Positions 41,201 through 50,281 of a DNA stretch of 64,000 nucleotides are shown here, in pieces. The position numbers and the translations under genes were made by a program. The stretch spans positions 124,001 to 188,000 of the IMG/VR virus record IMGVR_UViG_3300047095_000752; one strand, written 5' to 3'. A model generated the notes under the pieces. The model had not been told where the DNA came from. It did not search any database and saw only the letters and a program-made list of their open reading frames with translations. The stretch is from a virus. Positions within the stretch are counted from its first letter, which is position 1. The number at the start of each line of letters is the position of its first letter.

Positions 41201-43147
41201 ATGAAAATCGAACAAGAGTTCAATTGGTATTCCAACACGGTATATGAATATTTCGATAATGTTCAAAATTCAAAACTATCATTTCATCTAGAATCTGGAT
41301 TATCTAAAAATGACACTGGAATGATGAATTATACAAATACAAGACTATCCGTTAAAATTAAAGATAATCAGATTAATCAAAAGGTTGAGTTTGAGCTTAG
41401 CTTTGATGACGTATACATATTAAATACAATTATAGGGTCCATATCCAAAACCCCCGGTAAACCACCAATTCCAATTAATTCATACACGAAAAATAAACAA
41501 AGACAATTAGTCGTGTATGAACCGTCTCCCGGCTTATTTAATTTAAGCATAACAGATAATAGTACAATCGCTAAGACATTGGTAGTCGCTTTTAAAAAGG
41601 TGACCCTTGCGGCTATGAATGATGTAATCTCCCAGTTAAAATCCAATTGGCTTATACTGTCATCAAATGCACAATCAATTGTAACTACCCATAGCGTCCT
41701 TAATCATCTAGAAGCTATTGATAAACATATAACAGAATCTAATGTAATTGCTTTACATAATACAAATAACGTAAAACAACCTACAGCCATCCGCCGTGTA
41801 GATCCGGTTACATCGGTGGTTGCCCCTCCTGTAGTACATATAGATAATGAATTTGAACCAGACCTTGAAATGGAGACTTCCGAATATGAAGACATAGACT
41901 CAACTCCCGTATTTGATATCGATACCAGTGGGGCGAGTGAAGCTGAAACTGATCCACCGGTCGGGTTTGTACTTGATGATAATGTCCTTAGTTCAGTGTC
42001 CCTGACCGCTGCTGGGGAGTCTGGTACAACAGACTACACTAAACGACCAAAGCAAGTCATAACCCCTCGTCCGTTTATCAATAATTTTATCGAATGGAAT
42101 TTGGATAATATTTATCAATGGGTTACCGGATTTGTATATTGTGATCAGAATTCAGATCAACTGACATTAACGCCACTGGACCTTATATTAACTAAATCTA
42201 TTGGAAAACATAAATATGAATTTTTAACTAACAATCCCCATCATTATGAATTTGAATATCACATTTTAGATGTCATTAAAAAGGCTATGAAGTCTTATGT
42301 GGAAACTGGTAAGACTAAGACAACCGTAAATTATTATGTAGATACTAATACAATTGATAAAAATAATGATATAGATTTATGGAATTTCACGGTAGATCTA
42401 ACAGTATTAATTAATGTCTTCAAAATATTCTTGATAAATGTAAATCAACTTAATCTTAAGTCTGAAGAAAGTCTTGAAAAGACATTCAATGTAAAGATGG
42501 CATATATATTCTTAGACACCATCGCATGTACATTTTTATCAAAAATAAACCATGAAGATACAGAACAATTTACGTCAGACTCAATTAATGTATTCCAGCA
42601 GATGTCAGATCGTGGTTCGTTTGATTCTATATTGAATACATACTCAGCATTATCAATGGGTGGAAAACTCCAACTGAACATAAGCATGTTCAAGGCTTGC
42701 GCGGACAAATTCTTAGAAATACAGTCTAATAAAGACAAAGTATGTATAGACACTTTAAATATTGGTATAAATGGTATAGAACATATACGTGAAAAATTAG
42801 AGACAGTTATACAAAAGCCGAAGAAAGTAAAATCACCTCAAGTTAAATTATTCTGTAAGTATTTGAAAAATAATGACTTAGACGACTCTAACTATAAAGA
42901 TTGCTACGAATTATTAGAATTCGACATGACGGAAGAAACCAACACTGATATTATAAAGGTATACGGTATTCTACGTATGAACCCAAATATAACTAAAATG
43001 ATCCAGTTAGAAAATCACATTGATTCTAAAGAACAAGTAGAAGAAACCCCCACAGTTCCTGAACCAACTCAAAAGTCTGAGCATGAAGTATTCGATATCT
43101 GGGATATTGACGACTCCGACGAATCCCTTTTCAACTTGGAAGATTAA
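41201..43147 (+). CDS. Large acidic-tailed protein next to replication genes, 648 aa
   Basis: Not recognised. N-terminal ordered domain (residues ~1-180, beta-rich: NTRLSVKIKDN, RQLVVYEPSPGLFNLSI), an acidic low-complexity linker (~215-270: EPDLEMETSEYEDIDS), a helical C-terminal domain (~285-590), and a strongly acidic C-terminal tail (FDIWDIDDSDESLFNLED). An acidic tail of this kind is used by single-strand DNA-binding proteins such as T4 gp32 and SSB to recruit partners. An ssDNA-binding or scaffold role is possible but the fold is not shown. Expressed from a host-type promoter. Confidence 0.8.
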   Translation: MKIEQEFNWYSNTVYEYFDNVQNSKLSFHLESGLSKNDTGMMNYTNTRLSVKIKDNQINQKVEFELSFDDVYILNTIIGSISKTPGKPPIPINSYTKNKQRQLVVYEPSPGLFNLSITDNSTIAKTLVVAFKKVTLAAMNDVISQLKSNWLILSSNAQSIVTTHSVLNHLEAIDKHITESNVIALHNTNNVKQPTAIRRVDPVTSVVAPPVVHIDNEFEPDLEMETSEYEDIDSTPVFDIDTSGASEAETDPPVGFVLDDNVLSSVSLTAAGESGTTDYTKRPKQVITPRPFINNFIEWNLDNIYQWVTGFVYCDQNSDQLTLTPLDLILTKSIGKHKYEFLTNNPHHYEFEYHILDVIKKAMKSYVETGKTKTTVNYYVDTNTIDKNNDIDLWNFTVDLTVLINVFKIFLINVNQLNLKSEESLEKTFNVKMAYIFLDTIACTFLSKINHEDTEQFTSDSINVFQQMSDRGSFDSILNTYSALSMGGKLQLNISMFKACADKFLEIQSNKDKVCIDTLNIGINGIEHIREKLETVIQKPKKVKSPQVKLFCKYLKNNDLDDSNYKDCYELLEFDMTEETNTDIIKVYGILRMNPNITKMIQLENHIDSKEQVEETPTVPEPTQKSEHEVFDIWDIDDSDESLFNLED

Positions 43148-43152
43148 CTTTT

Positions 43153-43719
43153 ATGACAAACCAGCACACAACAACTGAAAATCCAATCGTAGTAAAAAAT
43201 CAAGACAACAACTATTATAACCGAACTGTAACACTTGGATTTCAATGTGTTCCAAATAGTTCACACTATTATATTGACATTTTTTTAAATAAGAATAATA
43301 ATCTATTTAATTTCAATTATGACCTCTTACCGGGGTATCAAATCAATGTCATCCGAAATCTTGACAATAGTTTTTTTGTAAAAAAATATTTGACTACACA
43401 ATCCGTTCTCGACTCACACACTACGATCCGAGTTGGTCCTGATAAGGGAACAAAGATTAAACTAGATGGGCGTTGTATCTTGAACGGCAATGGCGATCCA
43501 AAGCTTGATACATGCTACAAATTTATGTCAGAAAAATTAACATTTGGTAAAGATAATAACCTATCATATATTGGATATGGTATTAAAGACTACAAAGACG
43601 ACTATTCATTCATATATGTAACCCGCACTAAATTTTATAAAAATACAAATACCCGTAAGTTCCGCACTGCAGGTATTGAAATTCGGAGAATCGATTCTTC
43701 GTTACAACTAGGCGACTAG
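43153..43719 (+). CDS. Hypothetical protein, 188 aa
   Basis: Not recognised. Five bp after the 648-aa gene, so co-expressed. Asn/Tyr-rich, probably beta-sandwich-like (YYIDIFLNKNNNLFNFNYD; TKIKLDGRCILNGNGDPKL). No motif. Confidence 0.75.
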   Translation: MTNQHTTTENPIVVKNQDNNYYNRTVTLGFQCVPNSSHYYIDIFLNKNNNLFNFNYDLLPGYQINVIRNLDNSFFVKKYLTTQSVLDSHTTIRVGPDKGTKIKLDGRCILNGNGDPKLDTCYKFMSEKLTFGKDNNLSYIGYGIKDYKDDYSFIYVTRTKFYKNTNTRKFRTAGIEIRRIDSSLQLGD

Positions 43720-43739
43720 ATTATATATATTAAATAGTG
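43720..43739 (+). promoter_or_regulatory. Recurrent AT-rich promoter-like motif, copy 5
   Basis: ATTATATATATTAA then ATAGTG on the plus strand, upstream of the 404-aa virion-like gene. It is the only copy oriented to the plus strand and it precedes a plus-strand late-type gene. Confidence 0.5.
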
Positions 43740-43750
43740 TACCAATTAAT

Positions 43751-43785
43751 AGTTGGATCTTTTTTTAAAGGTCCAATTATTTTTT
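43751..43785 (+). terminator. Terminator-like hairpin before the 404-aa gene
   Basis: 9-bp stem AGTTGGATC / GGTCCAATT (two G-U pairs), 10-nt loop, then a run of six T. Ends the transcript of the 648- and 188-aa genes; it lies downstream of motif copy 5, so transcripts from that motif would carry it in their leader. Confidence 0.65.
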
Positions 43786-43804
43786 ATAAGAGGATATAAA
43801 ATAA

Positions 43805-45019
43805 ATGGCAAACATGCAACCACTGGTTCAAACGTCCCCACACCATGTAACTTACCTCAATTCTATTTTTAGTAGTTTTATTTCAGGGCTTGGTGATTAT
43901 GTTCGATCCGATCTATTTCCACGAGCGAAAGATACCATCATCTCAACACACACCAAAGCCGTTGAGATGGTCCGTACGAGAAAGAATTTAGCCAATGAGA
44001 ACTGGAGTCCTAAGTTCCCATTCTTGGTCGTACAACCCAATATGGATATAAAGCCTGAGCCGCTATTAGGGCGGTTATACCACTCATATCCAAACTACTA
44101 TTCAAGATTCGCTTCTAAATTATATGCGCCCCGCATGTACGAAGATGACGATGTGTACATAGCACCTGTACTTAATAGATATGTCGGTAGTATGGATTGT
44201 ATTGCATGGTGCTCATCTATTTACGAAGCTATTGATTTGAGACTCGGTGTGTTCCAGATGTTCGGCGGCGAGGGCGTTTATATCCAACCTCGAAATTTAG
44301 ACTGCCTTTTAATTATTCCGGAATTCTTAGAAAATTATACATATGAGAATAAATACACCGAAGAGACCAAAGTATTAGACTGGTCATCATCACAGTCATC
44401 TCAGGTATTAATTAGAAATATTAATAAGAATCAATTATGTGCCCCCATTACACTCAGACCAATTATCAAGTTACTGTCAATAGATGACAGTTACGACTCT
44501 TATGGTGGTAGTGGAGATACAATTACAGACCACCGAGTGTCTATTCAAATAGAGTGGGAATGTAATATTCCAACTCACCTTGTTATGATCGAAAAGAAAA
44601 TGCCCAGACCAAGCATACCGATTTCTTTTGAAACTAGTTATAAATATAAATTTGTAAGAGATCCATTGACCGATGAACTGTTGAAATTACCCGATGAAAT
44701 GTTTAATACATCGGTGGTGGATTTAGATAGTACCTCAGTTGAAAAGAAATTTCTTGAGTACAATAAACTTGAAAATTATATTATAACCGACGAGGACATC
44801 GTTAAATTCGCAAATAATGAAAACGTATACGTCACACCAAATACTGTAATAACAGACTCTAGATTCCTACGAGTACATGGTAAGTATGGATTCTTACGTG
44901 AACCGATTCACTATGATGTAAAGTCCGACGGGCGCATTGTACTTTTTGGTCAGAATATGAAATCCTTACTTGAAGATGATATATTAACTTTTGTGTTTTA
45001 TCTCGCCAATGAAATTTAA
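43805..45019 (+). CDS. Probable virion structural protein, 404 aa
   Basis: Not recognised. Ribosome site GAGGAT. Mixed alpha/beta with a conserved-looking core (PKFPFLVVQPNMDIKPEPLL, DDDVYIAPVLNRYVGSMD, RVSIQIEWECNIPTHLVMIE). Isolated as a single gene between two terminator/promoter units. The codons are somewhat more GC-ending than the neighbours. Size and composition suit a neck, sheath-terminator or baseplate protein; no motif settles it. Confidence 0.75.
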   Translation: MANMQPLVQTSPHHVTYLNSIFSSFISGLGDYVRSDLFPRAKDTIISTHTKAVEMVRTRKNLANENWSPKFPFLVVQPNMDIKPEPLLGRLYHSYPNYYSRFASKLYAPRMYEDDDVYIAPVLNRYVGSMDCIAWCSSIYEAIDLRLGVFQMFGGEGVYIQPRNLDCLLIIPEFLENYTYENKYTEETKVLDWSSSQSSQVLIRNINKNQLCAPITLRPIIKLLSIDDSYDSYGGSGDTITDHRVSIQIEWECNIPTHLVMIEKKMPRPSIPISFETSYKYKFVRDPLTDELLKLPDEMFNTSVVDLDSTSVEKKFLEYNKLENYIITDEDIVKFANNENVYVTPNTVITDSRFLRVHGKYGFLREPIHYDVKSDGRIVLFGQNMKSLLEDDILTFVFYLANEI

Positions 45020-45027
45020 CTTACCAG

Positions 45028-45057
45028 TTGACAAACTACACAGCTATCATGTACAAT
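45028..45057 (+). promoter_or_regulatory. Sigma70-type promoter of the clamp-loader/primase operon
   Basis: Perfect TTGACA (45028-45033), 18-bp spacer, TACAAT (45052-45057), plus strand, 40 bp before the clamp-loader start. Confidence 0.8.
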
Positions 45058-45097
45058 ACCTTTGCTAGCAACAAACCTTTAACCAAAAGGAAACTAA

Positions 45098-46087
45098 ATG
45101 CCTGACCTTATTCGGGATAAAATGTGGGTCGAGAAATATCGACCACGCGACCTGAAGGACTTAATCCTTCCGGATAATATGAAATCATTTTTTGAAAATT
45201 GTATAGCAAATAAATCGATACCAAATTTAATATTACATGGTCGCCCCGGAACGGGTAAGACTACATTAGCTCAAATATTAATTGATAATATAGTTGGTAC
45301 ATCCAGCGAAGACAGAGAATATAATTTACTACAATTGAATGGAAGTTTAAATACCGGTGTAGATACTGCCAGAAATCTTATAACCGGATTCATTAAGATT
45401 CCCGCCCTTAATGAATCACAATTGAAAATTATACATATTGACGAGGCAGACTACACATCCAGCGCGTTGCAAGCTGCCTTAAGAAATATAATTGAAGAGA
45501 GTGCATCTTCATGTCGATTTATTTTTACACTAAATTCTAAACATAAGATTATGGAAGCCTTATTTTCTCGTTGCCAATCGTTCGAATTTAAGAAAACCAT
45601 ATCTAAAGAATATATCCTAAAACATATAGCAAATATACTAAAAATTGAAACTGGTCTTGAAAATAAAGATAGTATTATCTCAGAACATATTAAAAGATCA
45701 TACCCAGATATTAGACGAATTATAAACGATGTCCAACAGACTGTTGTAGACAATGTAATATCAGAAGAAATAGTAATACAACATACATTTGAAGATGACA
45801 TTATAAATAATATTAAAGAATTTGGTAAATATGTAAAATTGAATGATAAAGTTGGATTGACATCCAAAATAAAAGAAATTGAAAAACTATTAAATGATAA
45901 TGATATAGATTATATTAATATATACGAAAAATTGTTCGAAGATGAGGGGATAAGCTTCGCATCAAAGATATTAGTAAGCGAACATTGTAATAAACATCAA
46001 GATACATTAGTACCTAATATGAACTTTATAGCAATGCTTTATAAAATAATCGAAACTATGTATAAAAAATTAAAACTGATATCATAA
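45098..46087 (+). CDS. Sliding-clamp loader large subunit, gp44/RFC-like AAA+ ATPase
   Basis: 329 aa. RFC-box start (WVEKYRPRDLKDLILPD), Walker A LHGRPGTGKTTLAQ near residue 47, Walker B IIHIDEAD near 112, RFC SRC motif LFSRCQSFEFK near 155, and a helical C-terminal collar. With the gp62-like protein it would load the sliding clamp at primer ends. First gene of an early operon, its ATGs coupled to the primase gene (overlap at ATAATGA). The sliding clamp (gp45) is not in the window. Confidence 0.93.
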   Translation: MPDLIRDKMWVEKYRPRDLKDLILPDNMKSFFENCIANKSIPNLILHGRPGTGKTTLAQILIDNIVGTSSEDREYNLLQLNGSLNTGVDTARNLITGFIKIPALNESQLKIIHIDEADYTSSALQAALRNIIEESASSCRFIFTLNSKHKIMEALFSRCQSFEFKKTISKEYILKHIANILKIETGLENKDSIISEHIKRSYPDIRRIINDVQQTVVDNVISEEIVIQHTFEDDIINNIKEFGKYVKLNDKVGLTSKIKEIEKLLNDNDIDYINIYEKLFEDEGISFASKILVSEHCNKHQDTLVPNMNFIAMLYKIIETMYKKLKLIS

Positions 46088-47070
46088 TGAAAGATAAAGA
46101 AATATTACGGCAAGACCTGACTGCAAAGACGGGTCTTGCCTATTTTAACTCTATGGAGTTGATTACATTCTGCCCCCGATGTGAAAAAGATAGATTCCAC
46201 GGCGGACGTAGTCACGGTCACCTGTATATAAGTATAAACGACCCAATATTCAAATGTTTCCGGTGTGACTTTAAAGGCTTTATATATAAGTTATTTAAAG
46301 AACTTCAGTTAGATATAAACAAATATTATGATTTAGATACATTAAAGATCAACTGGTCTAAGACAGACTCAGACCGATTTGTCGATAAAGAGTATAATAC
46401 AGGAGTATTAGTACCGGTAATTAATAAAGATTTCTATACCGATAAGCTGAATTATATAAAGAGCCGAATTCCAAATTACGATGAAGAAATATTATCAAAC
46501 AACATTGTGTTTAATATAAAAGAATTCATAAGCTTAAATAAAATCAATATTGATAAAGAACAATCATTTATAGATTTCTTAGAGTCTAACTTCGTGGGAT
46601 TCCTATCAGCTAGAAAATCTCAGCTTATATGTCGTAATATAGATACAACCTCACAGTTCAGATACTTTAAAATCAAACTGTTAGATATATACTTTAAAGA
46701 TTTTTACGCTAAGCCGCTTGATTTATACAGTAATAAGGTTGTATTATGTGAAGGTGTATTTGATTTACATAACATTATAGCAAATGACAGAACTAAACCT
46801 ATAATCAAGAATTCGGCTATAATAGCGACAGCCTTAAACAATGATTATAAAAATACATTGATATCCGTACTAGATTATGTTAAAATTCCATTTGCAGATG
46901 TTATAATCTTTAGTGACGCCGACTTAAAAGAAGCGGACTATATGCCCATATACTTCAATAATGCTGCAAAGTCTGTTACCCTCTACTACAATTCTTTAAA
47001 TAAGGATTTTGGTACTCACTTAATAGACCCAGTTAAAATACCGATTACAAAATATATAAAAAGGAAATAA
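46087..47070 (+). CDS. DNA primase, gp61/DnaG-like
   Basis: 327 aa. N-terminal zinc-binding domain with FCPRCEKDR and KCFRCDFKG (residues ~25-60), then a TOPRIM-type catalytic region with KVVLCEGVFDLHNI (the glutamate) near 222 and VIIFSDADLKEAD (the D-x-D) near 277. Length matches T4 gp61 (about 340). Synthesises lagging-strand primers. Overlaps the clamp-loader stop by one base. Confidence 0.88.
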   Translation: MKDKEILRQDLTAKTGLAYFNSMELITFCPRCEKDRFHGGRSHGHLYISINDPIFKCFRCDFKGFIYKLFKELQLDINKYYDLDTLKINWSKTDSDRFVDKEYNTGVLVPVINKDFYTDKLNYIKSRIPNYDEEILSNNIVFNIKEFISLNKINIDKEQSFIDFLESNFVGFLSARKSQLICRNIDTTSQFRYFKIKLLDIYFKDFYAKPLDLYSNKVVLCEGVFDLHNIIANDRTKPIIKNSAIIATALNNDYKNTLISVLDYVKIPFADVIIFSDADLKEADYMPIYFNNAAKSVTLYYNSLNKDFGTHLIDPVKIPITKYIKRK

Positions 47071-47076
47071 TACATC

Positions 47077-47490
47077 ATGGCTAAACCAAAGAAGGTATTA
47101 AAATGTAAGAAATCCAAGATTAAGTCCATTGTGGATGAAATGACGGTATCAGATACATTAGATGTAGCCCGTGATGAATTCGATATGTATTCCAATGTGA
47201 TTAAGGGAAAGAAGACCAAATCCTTTAAGCACATTGGAAATTTTTATTTTTTTCATACAATAAAAAATGAAACTCCGAAATTAATGTTATTTTGTGTCTT
47301 GGAATTTCCTATGGATAAAAAAGACTCAATTGAACTTAATGAGAAGGTTATAAGCGTAATAGACTTCTTGGAAAAGATTTTTATTGAAGTCACTGTAGAG
47401 AATATAGTAAAATACAATAAGTATGAAACTGAACAACATCTGGTGTTCTTGAAAATTTTAGTTGACCCATCACATTTAAACGAGGATTAA
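47077..47490 (+). CDS. Hypothetical protein, 137 aa
   Basis: Not recognised. Lys-rich N-terminus (KPKKVLKCKKSKIKS), then an alpha/beta domain (FYFFHTIKNETPKLMLFCVL; VISVIDFLEKIFIEVTVE). In the clamp-loader/primase operon, 6 bp after the primase, so a replication accessory role is possible. Confidence 0.75.
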   Translation: MAKPKKVLKCKKSKIKSIVDEMTVSDTLDVARDEFDMYSNVIKGKKTKSFKHIGNFYFFHTIKNETPKLMLFCVLEFPMDKKDSIELNEKVISVIDFLEKIFIEVTVENIVKYNKYETEQHLVFLKILVDPSHLNED

Positions 47491-47493
47491 GAA

Positions 47494-48030
47494 ATGAAAA
47501 AAGAAAAAGTATATTTGATTCAAATTTGGTACGCAAATCAGGTTCTAAATAAGATCTCAACAAGCGATATGAGTATTGCTGCTGGATTTAATGTCCTTAA
47601 GTTGAAGGAAACTATTTCCCGCGAGTTCGCACTGGTTGAACAACAGCGAGTAGCTCTACTGAAGAAGTACGGTGCCGGAGACGGTGTACCTCTTCCAGAA
47701 GAATTTATTAATGAGTTTACTTCTAAATTTAATGATTTCCTAGTCTCAAATCAAACTGAAATTTATGTCAATAAGATTAAGCTTAGTGCTATTATTAATG
47801 AAAATATTAGACTTACACCGGACGAACTGGCTACGGCTGGCTTTATTATTGATAATGATATCGATCAAGCCGAACCAGAAGAAGAACCCGAAACCCCAGT
47901 CGATGAAGTCACTCCCGAAGTCGTAGACGATGAAGGTAGGTCCCCGGCAATTAAGTCTAAAACTAAGATTAAAGCAAATCTAACGGTCGTAAACACGGAT
48001 GATGTCAAAGATCAAGTATTACTCGAATAA
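47494..48030 (+). CDS. Hypothetical protein with acidic linker, 178 aa
   Basis: Not recognised. Helical first 125 residues (EFALVEQQRVALLKKYG), an acidic proline-rich linker (AEPEEEPETPVDEVTPE) and a short basic end. Three bp after the previous gene. Could be an adaptor. Confidence 0.75.
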   Translation: MKKEKVYLIQIWYANQVLNKISTSDMSIAAGFNVLKLKETISREFALVEQQRVALLKKYGAGDGVPLPEEFINEFTSKFNDFLVSNQTEIYVNKIKLSAIINENIRLTPDELATAGFIIDNDIDQAEPEEEPETPVDEVTPEVVDDEGRSPAIKSKTKIKANLTVVNTDDVKDQVLLE

Positions 48031-48070
48031 AGAAATGGGGGACAAATGATTGTAACATAAGGAATTTTTT

Positions 48071-48784
48071 ATGCCCTGCGATCACACATCCCAAATAGAT
48101 AGATTCTTAGTAAGAAGAAAAGTCTCCGGACCAATGGATAGCTCCTCGTTATTAAACGGGGAGTTTGCTTTTGGGAATACGGAAAAATGTTTATACGTTA
48201 AAGATGCCACTTCATCTACCGTATATCAATTTGGAAAAATAAGCGACTCTCTTACTGTAAATGCAAACTCAGTTTGGTCAAGCACTTATACAAAAGATTA
48301 CATCGATGCCGCCGTTTCAAAGCCAAAAACAATACTACTAACGGCGGGCGGGTTAAACCCTACCCAAACTAGCGGATGTACCGTCCCATACGTAGCAACT
48401 GATAATACAATTCCTAAAGTTTTTGTAGATTTCACATCTGGTACATATGGGTTTTGGAACATCTCTATCCCTACCGATTACACCGGTTCTCTGTCTAAAA
48501 TTTCGATTATATACAGCGGACCCGCATCGGCGTGTACTTGGGAAGTTCAAGCCCGAATATTGACAGACAACGACGCTATCAACTCAGGTGGATCGTGGAG
48601 TACAGCACAGTCTATAAGCGACACTCCGGCTAACGCAGATCGATTAGAGATTGCGGACTTGGCAGGGAATATCAATATGCTCGGGTCTGCAGCAAATGCA
48701 AATAAATTTGTATGTATTCGACTTAATTTGGCATCGGGTACTGGTACTTATAAATTACTACAATTGAAATTAGAATATTATTAA
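48071..48784 (+). CDS. Tail-fibre or virion surface protein, 237 aa
   Basis: N-terminal segment SSLLNGEFAFGNTEKCLYVK is the typical phage-fibre attachment pattern (L-x-x-G-E-(L/F)-A-x-x-x-x-x--L-Y-(V/I)); then YTKDYIDAAVSKPKT and a beta-sandwich-like C-terminal domain (residues ~95-237, GTYGFWNISIPTDYTG; FVCIRLNLASGTGTYKLL). Likely part of a receptor-binding or decoration fibre. An HNH gene follows directly. Confidence 0.75.
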   Translation: MPCDHTSQIDRFLVRRKVSGPMDSSSLLNGEFAFGNTEKCLYVKDATSSTVYQFGKISDSLTVNANSVWSSTYTKDYIDAAVSKPKTILLTAGGLNPTQTSGCTVPYVATDNTIPKVFVDFTSGTYGFWNISIPTDYTGSLSKISIIYSGPASACTWEVQARILTDNDAINSGGSWSTAQSISDTPANADRLEIADLAGNINMLGSAANANKFVCIRLNLASGTGTYKLLQLKLEYY

Positions 48785-48793
48785 AAGGTTTAT

Positions 48794-49798
48794 ATGAGTA
48801 ATACAAGATATAACATACAAACAGCAACCGAAGTGTTTAAACAATATGGTTTAGAATTACTCGAAACTGAATATAAAAATTTAGACGTACGAATGAAGTA
48901 TAAATGCTTAACATGTCATTATGTGGGGGATAAGCCTTTATATGATGTTTTAAGATTTAAATCTGGATGTAAAAGTTGTAATTTAAATAAATTATACGAA
49001 TCAAAGAAATATACCATAGATTTTGCGAGAGACAGTTTTTTAAAAAATGGGTTGATTCTATTAGATGATGTATATATAAATAATCAGACTCCTATGAAAT
49101 TTGAATGTGCAACGTGTTGTAATTCAGGTCAAAATAATTTAGCAAATATATTAAATCAAGGTCAAGGGTGTAAAAAATGTAAAGATGAGGCGTCAGCCTC
49201 CAAAAAACGATTCAATATAGAATATGCTAAAACTGTATATTTAGAAAAAAATTTAGAACTCCTTGAAAATGTTTATATAAATAGTAACACAAAAATGAAA
49301 TATCGGTGTTTGATTTGTAATTATATAGGACAAAATAGTTTAGGTAGTATGGATGATAAAAGCCGTGGGTGTAGAGAATGTCATTATAGAAATATGTGCG
49401 GTAAAAATCATTGGGCGTGGAATCCCAAAAAAACTGAATTGAATGAAATGATTAGAGTAAAAAGATCTAAACATTGGGTTATAAAACATATGACTGATGA
49501 TCCGTTGTATAATGAATGGTTATTAGGGTATGACACTTATGAAATTCACCACACTCCTCAAATTAATGACTGGAGTTCGTATTTAATTGAAAATAACCTA
49601 ACTGATAATAATGAAATTATAATGTATGTAAGAGAGACTGCAAATACTAGAGAAAGACTTAGTATAGTTCCGACTAAAATTCATAAATCCATGCATAAAA
49701 ATAGAAGTTATAAGTTCAATAAAGAAAAATTCGAAAAATTTTTAGAAGAAAATGATATAGGAGTATTAGATTATGCCAATCGAAGTCCCATACAATGA
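48794..49798 (+). CDS. HNH homing endonuclease, diverged, three zinc-ribbon repeats
   Basis: 334 aa. Three C-x-x-C(H) ... C-x-x-C repeats (MKYKCLTCHYVGDK, MKFECATCCNSGQN, MKYRCLICNYIGQN), using C-x-x-C in place of the C-P-x-x-H seen in the sisters. The nuclease core is different: YEIHHTPQINDWSSY and TRERLSIVPTKIHKSMH, an HNH variant. It separates two tail-fibre genes and overlaps the next by 26 bp. Confidence 0.85.
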   Translation: MSNTRYNIQTATEVFKQYGLELLETEYKNLDVRMKYKCLTCHYVGDKPLYDVLRFKSGCKSCNLNKLYESKKYTIDFARDSFLKNGLILLDDVYINNQTPMKFECATCCNSGQNNLANILNQGQGCKKCKDEASASKKRFNIEYAKTVYLEKNLELLENVYINSNTKMKYRCLICNYIGQNSLGSMDDKSRGCRECHYRNMCGKNHWAWNPKKTELNEMIRVKRSKHWVIKHMTDDPLYNEWLLGYDTYEIHHTPQINDWSSYLIENNLTDNNEIIMYVRETANTRERLSIVPTKIHKSMHKNRSYKFNKEKFEKFLEENDIGVLDYANRSPIQ

Positions 49799-49976
49799 AT
49801 TTGTATATTCAAAAGACGAGATCGATGCCCTACTAGGAGTCAAGGCGGATAAGGTACCGGGTGCAGTAGGTAATAACATCGCCGGTTTAACTGCATCGCA
49901 AGGGAACCTTCTCGATACAGGATTCGACATATGTGATCTATCAATCGGGGCGGTTATAGACGCAGGTACATTCTAA
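49773..49976 (+). CDS. Short tail-fibre segment protein, 67 aa
   Basis: VYSKDEIDALLGVKADKVPG then NIAGLTASQGNLLDTGF: the K-A-D-K-V-x-G-A ... N-(I/L)-A-x-L-x-x-x-G-x-L-x-D-(S/T)-G module of phage fibre proteins. Shares its last ~30 residues (LLDTGFDICDLSIGAVIDAG) with the next gene. Likely a broken or modular fibre shaft piece. Start overlaps the HNH 3' end. Confidence 0.7.
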   Translation: MPIEVPYNEFVYSKDEIDALLGVKADKVPGAVGNNIAGLTASQGNLLDTGFDICDLSIGAVIDAGTF

Positions 49977-50281
49977 TGGCTAACCGAACCGATATAACCC
50001 GTAATCATAAAGGTTATGGAGTTAATATAAGATCAAATAAACCTTGGCAACATAATGATGTATATTCATACGATCCGTTACCAATAACAATACCAGATCG
50101 AACAATGATTACATACAGGGTCGAAGAATTCGATCCATTAGTAATAAATAAAGCGACTAAAACAGGTGAGACCACTCAAGGTAATATAGCACTATTATCG
50201 GATAATGAGGGGGATCTCGTAGACTCGGGTGTGCACCCTAGCGATTTGGTCGTATGTGTAATAGACTGTGGAGAATTTTAA
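49976..50281 (+). CDS. Short tail-fibre segment protein, 101 aa
   Basis: N-terminal 65 residues unique (HKGYGVNIRSNKPWQHND; TMITYRVEEFDPLVINKA), C-terminal GNIALLSDNEGDLVDSG then VVCVIDCGEF, paralogous to the end of the preceding protein. Abuts both neighbours with no gap. Probably a fibre or baseplate appendage subunit. Confidence 0.7.
   Translation: MANRTDITRNHKGYGVNIRSNKPWQHNDVYSYDPLPITIPDRTMITYRVEEFDPLVINKATKTGETTQGNIALLSDNEGDLVDSGVHPSDLVVCVIDCGEF

Noticed and set aside
43805-45019. Sliding clamp (gp45) upstream of the clamp loader
   Set aside because: At 404 aa it is much longer than a T4-type clamp (about 230) and shows no clamp-like pattern; it also has its own terminator/promoter unit.
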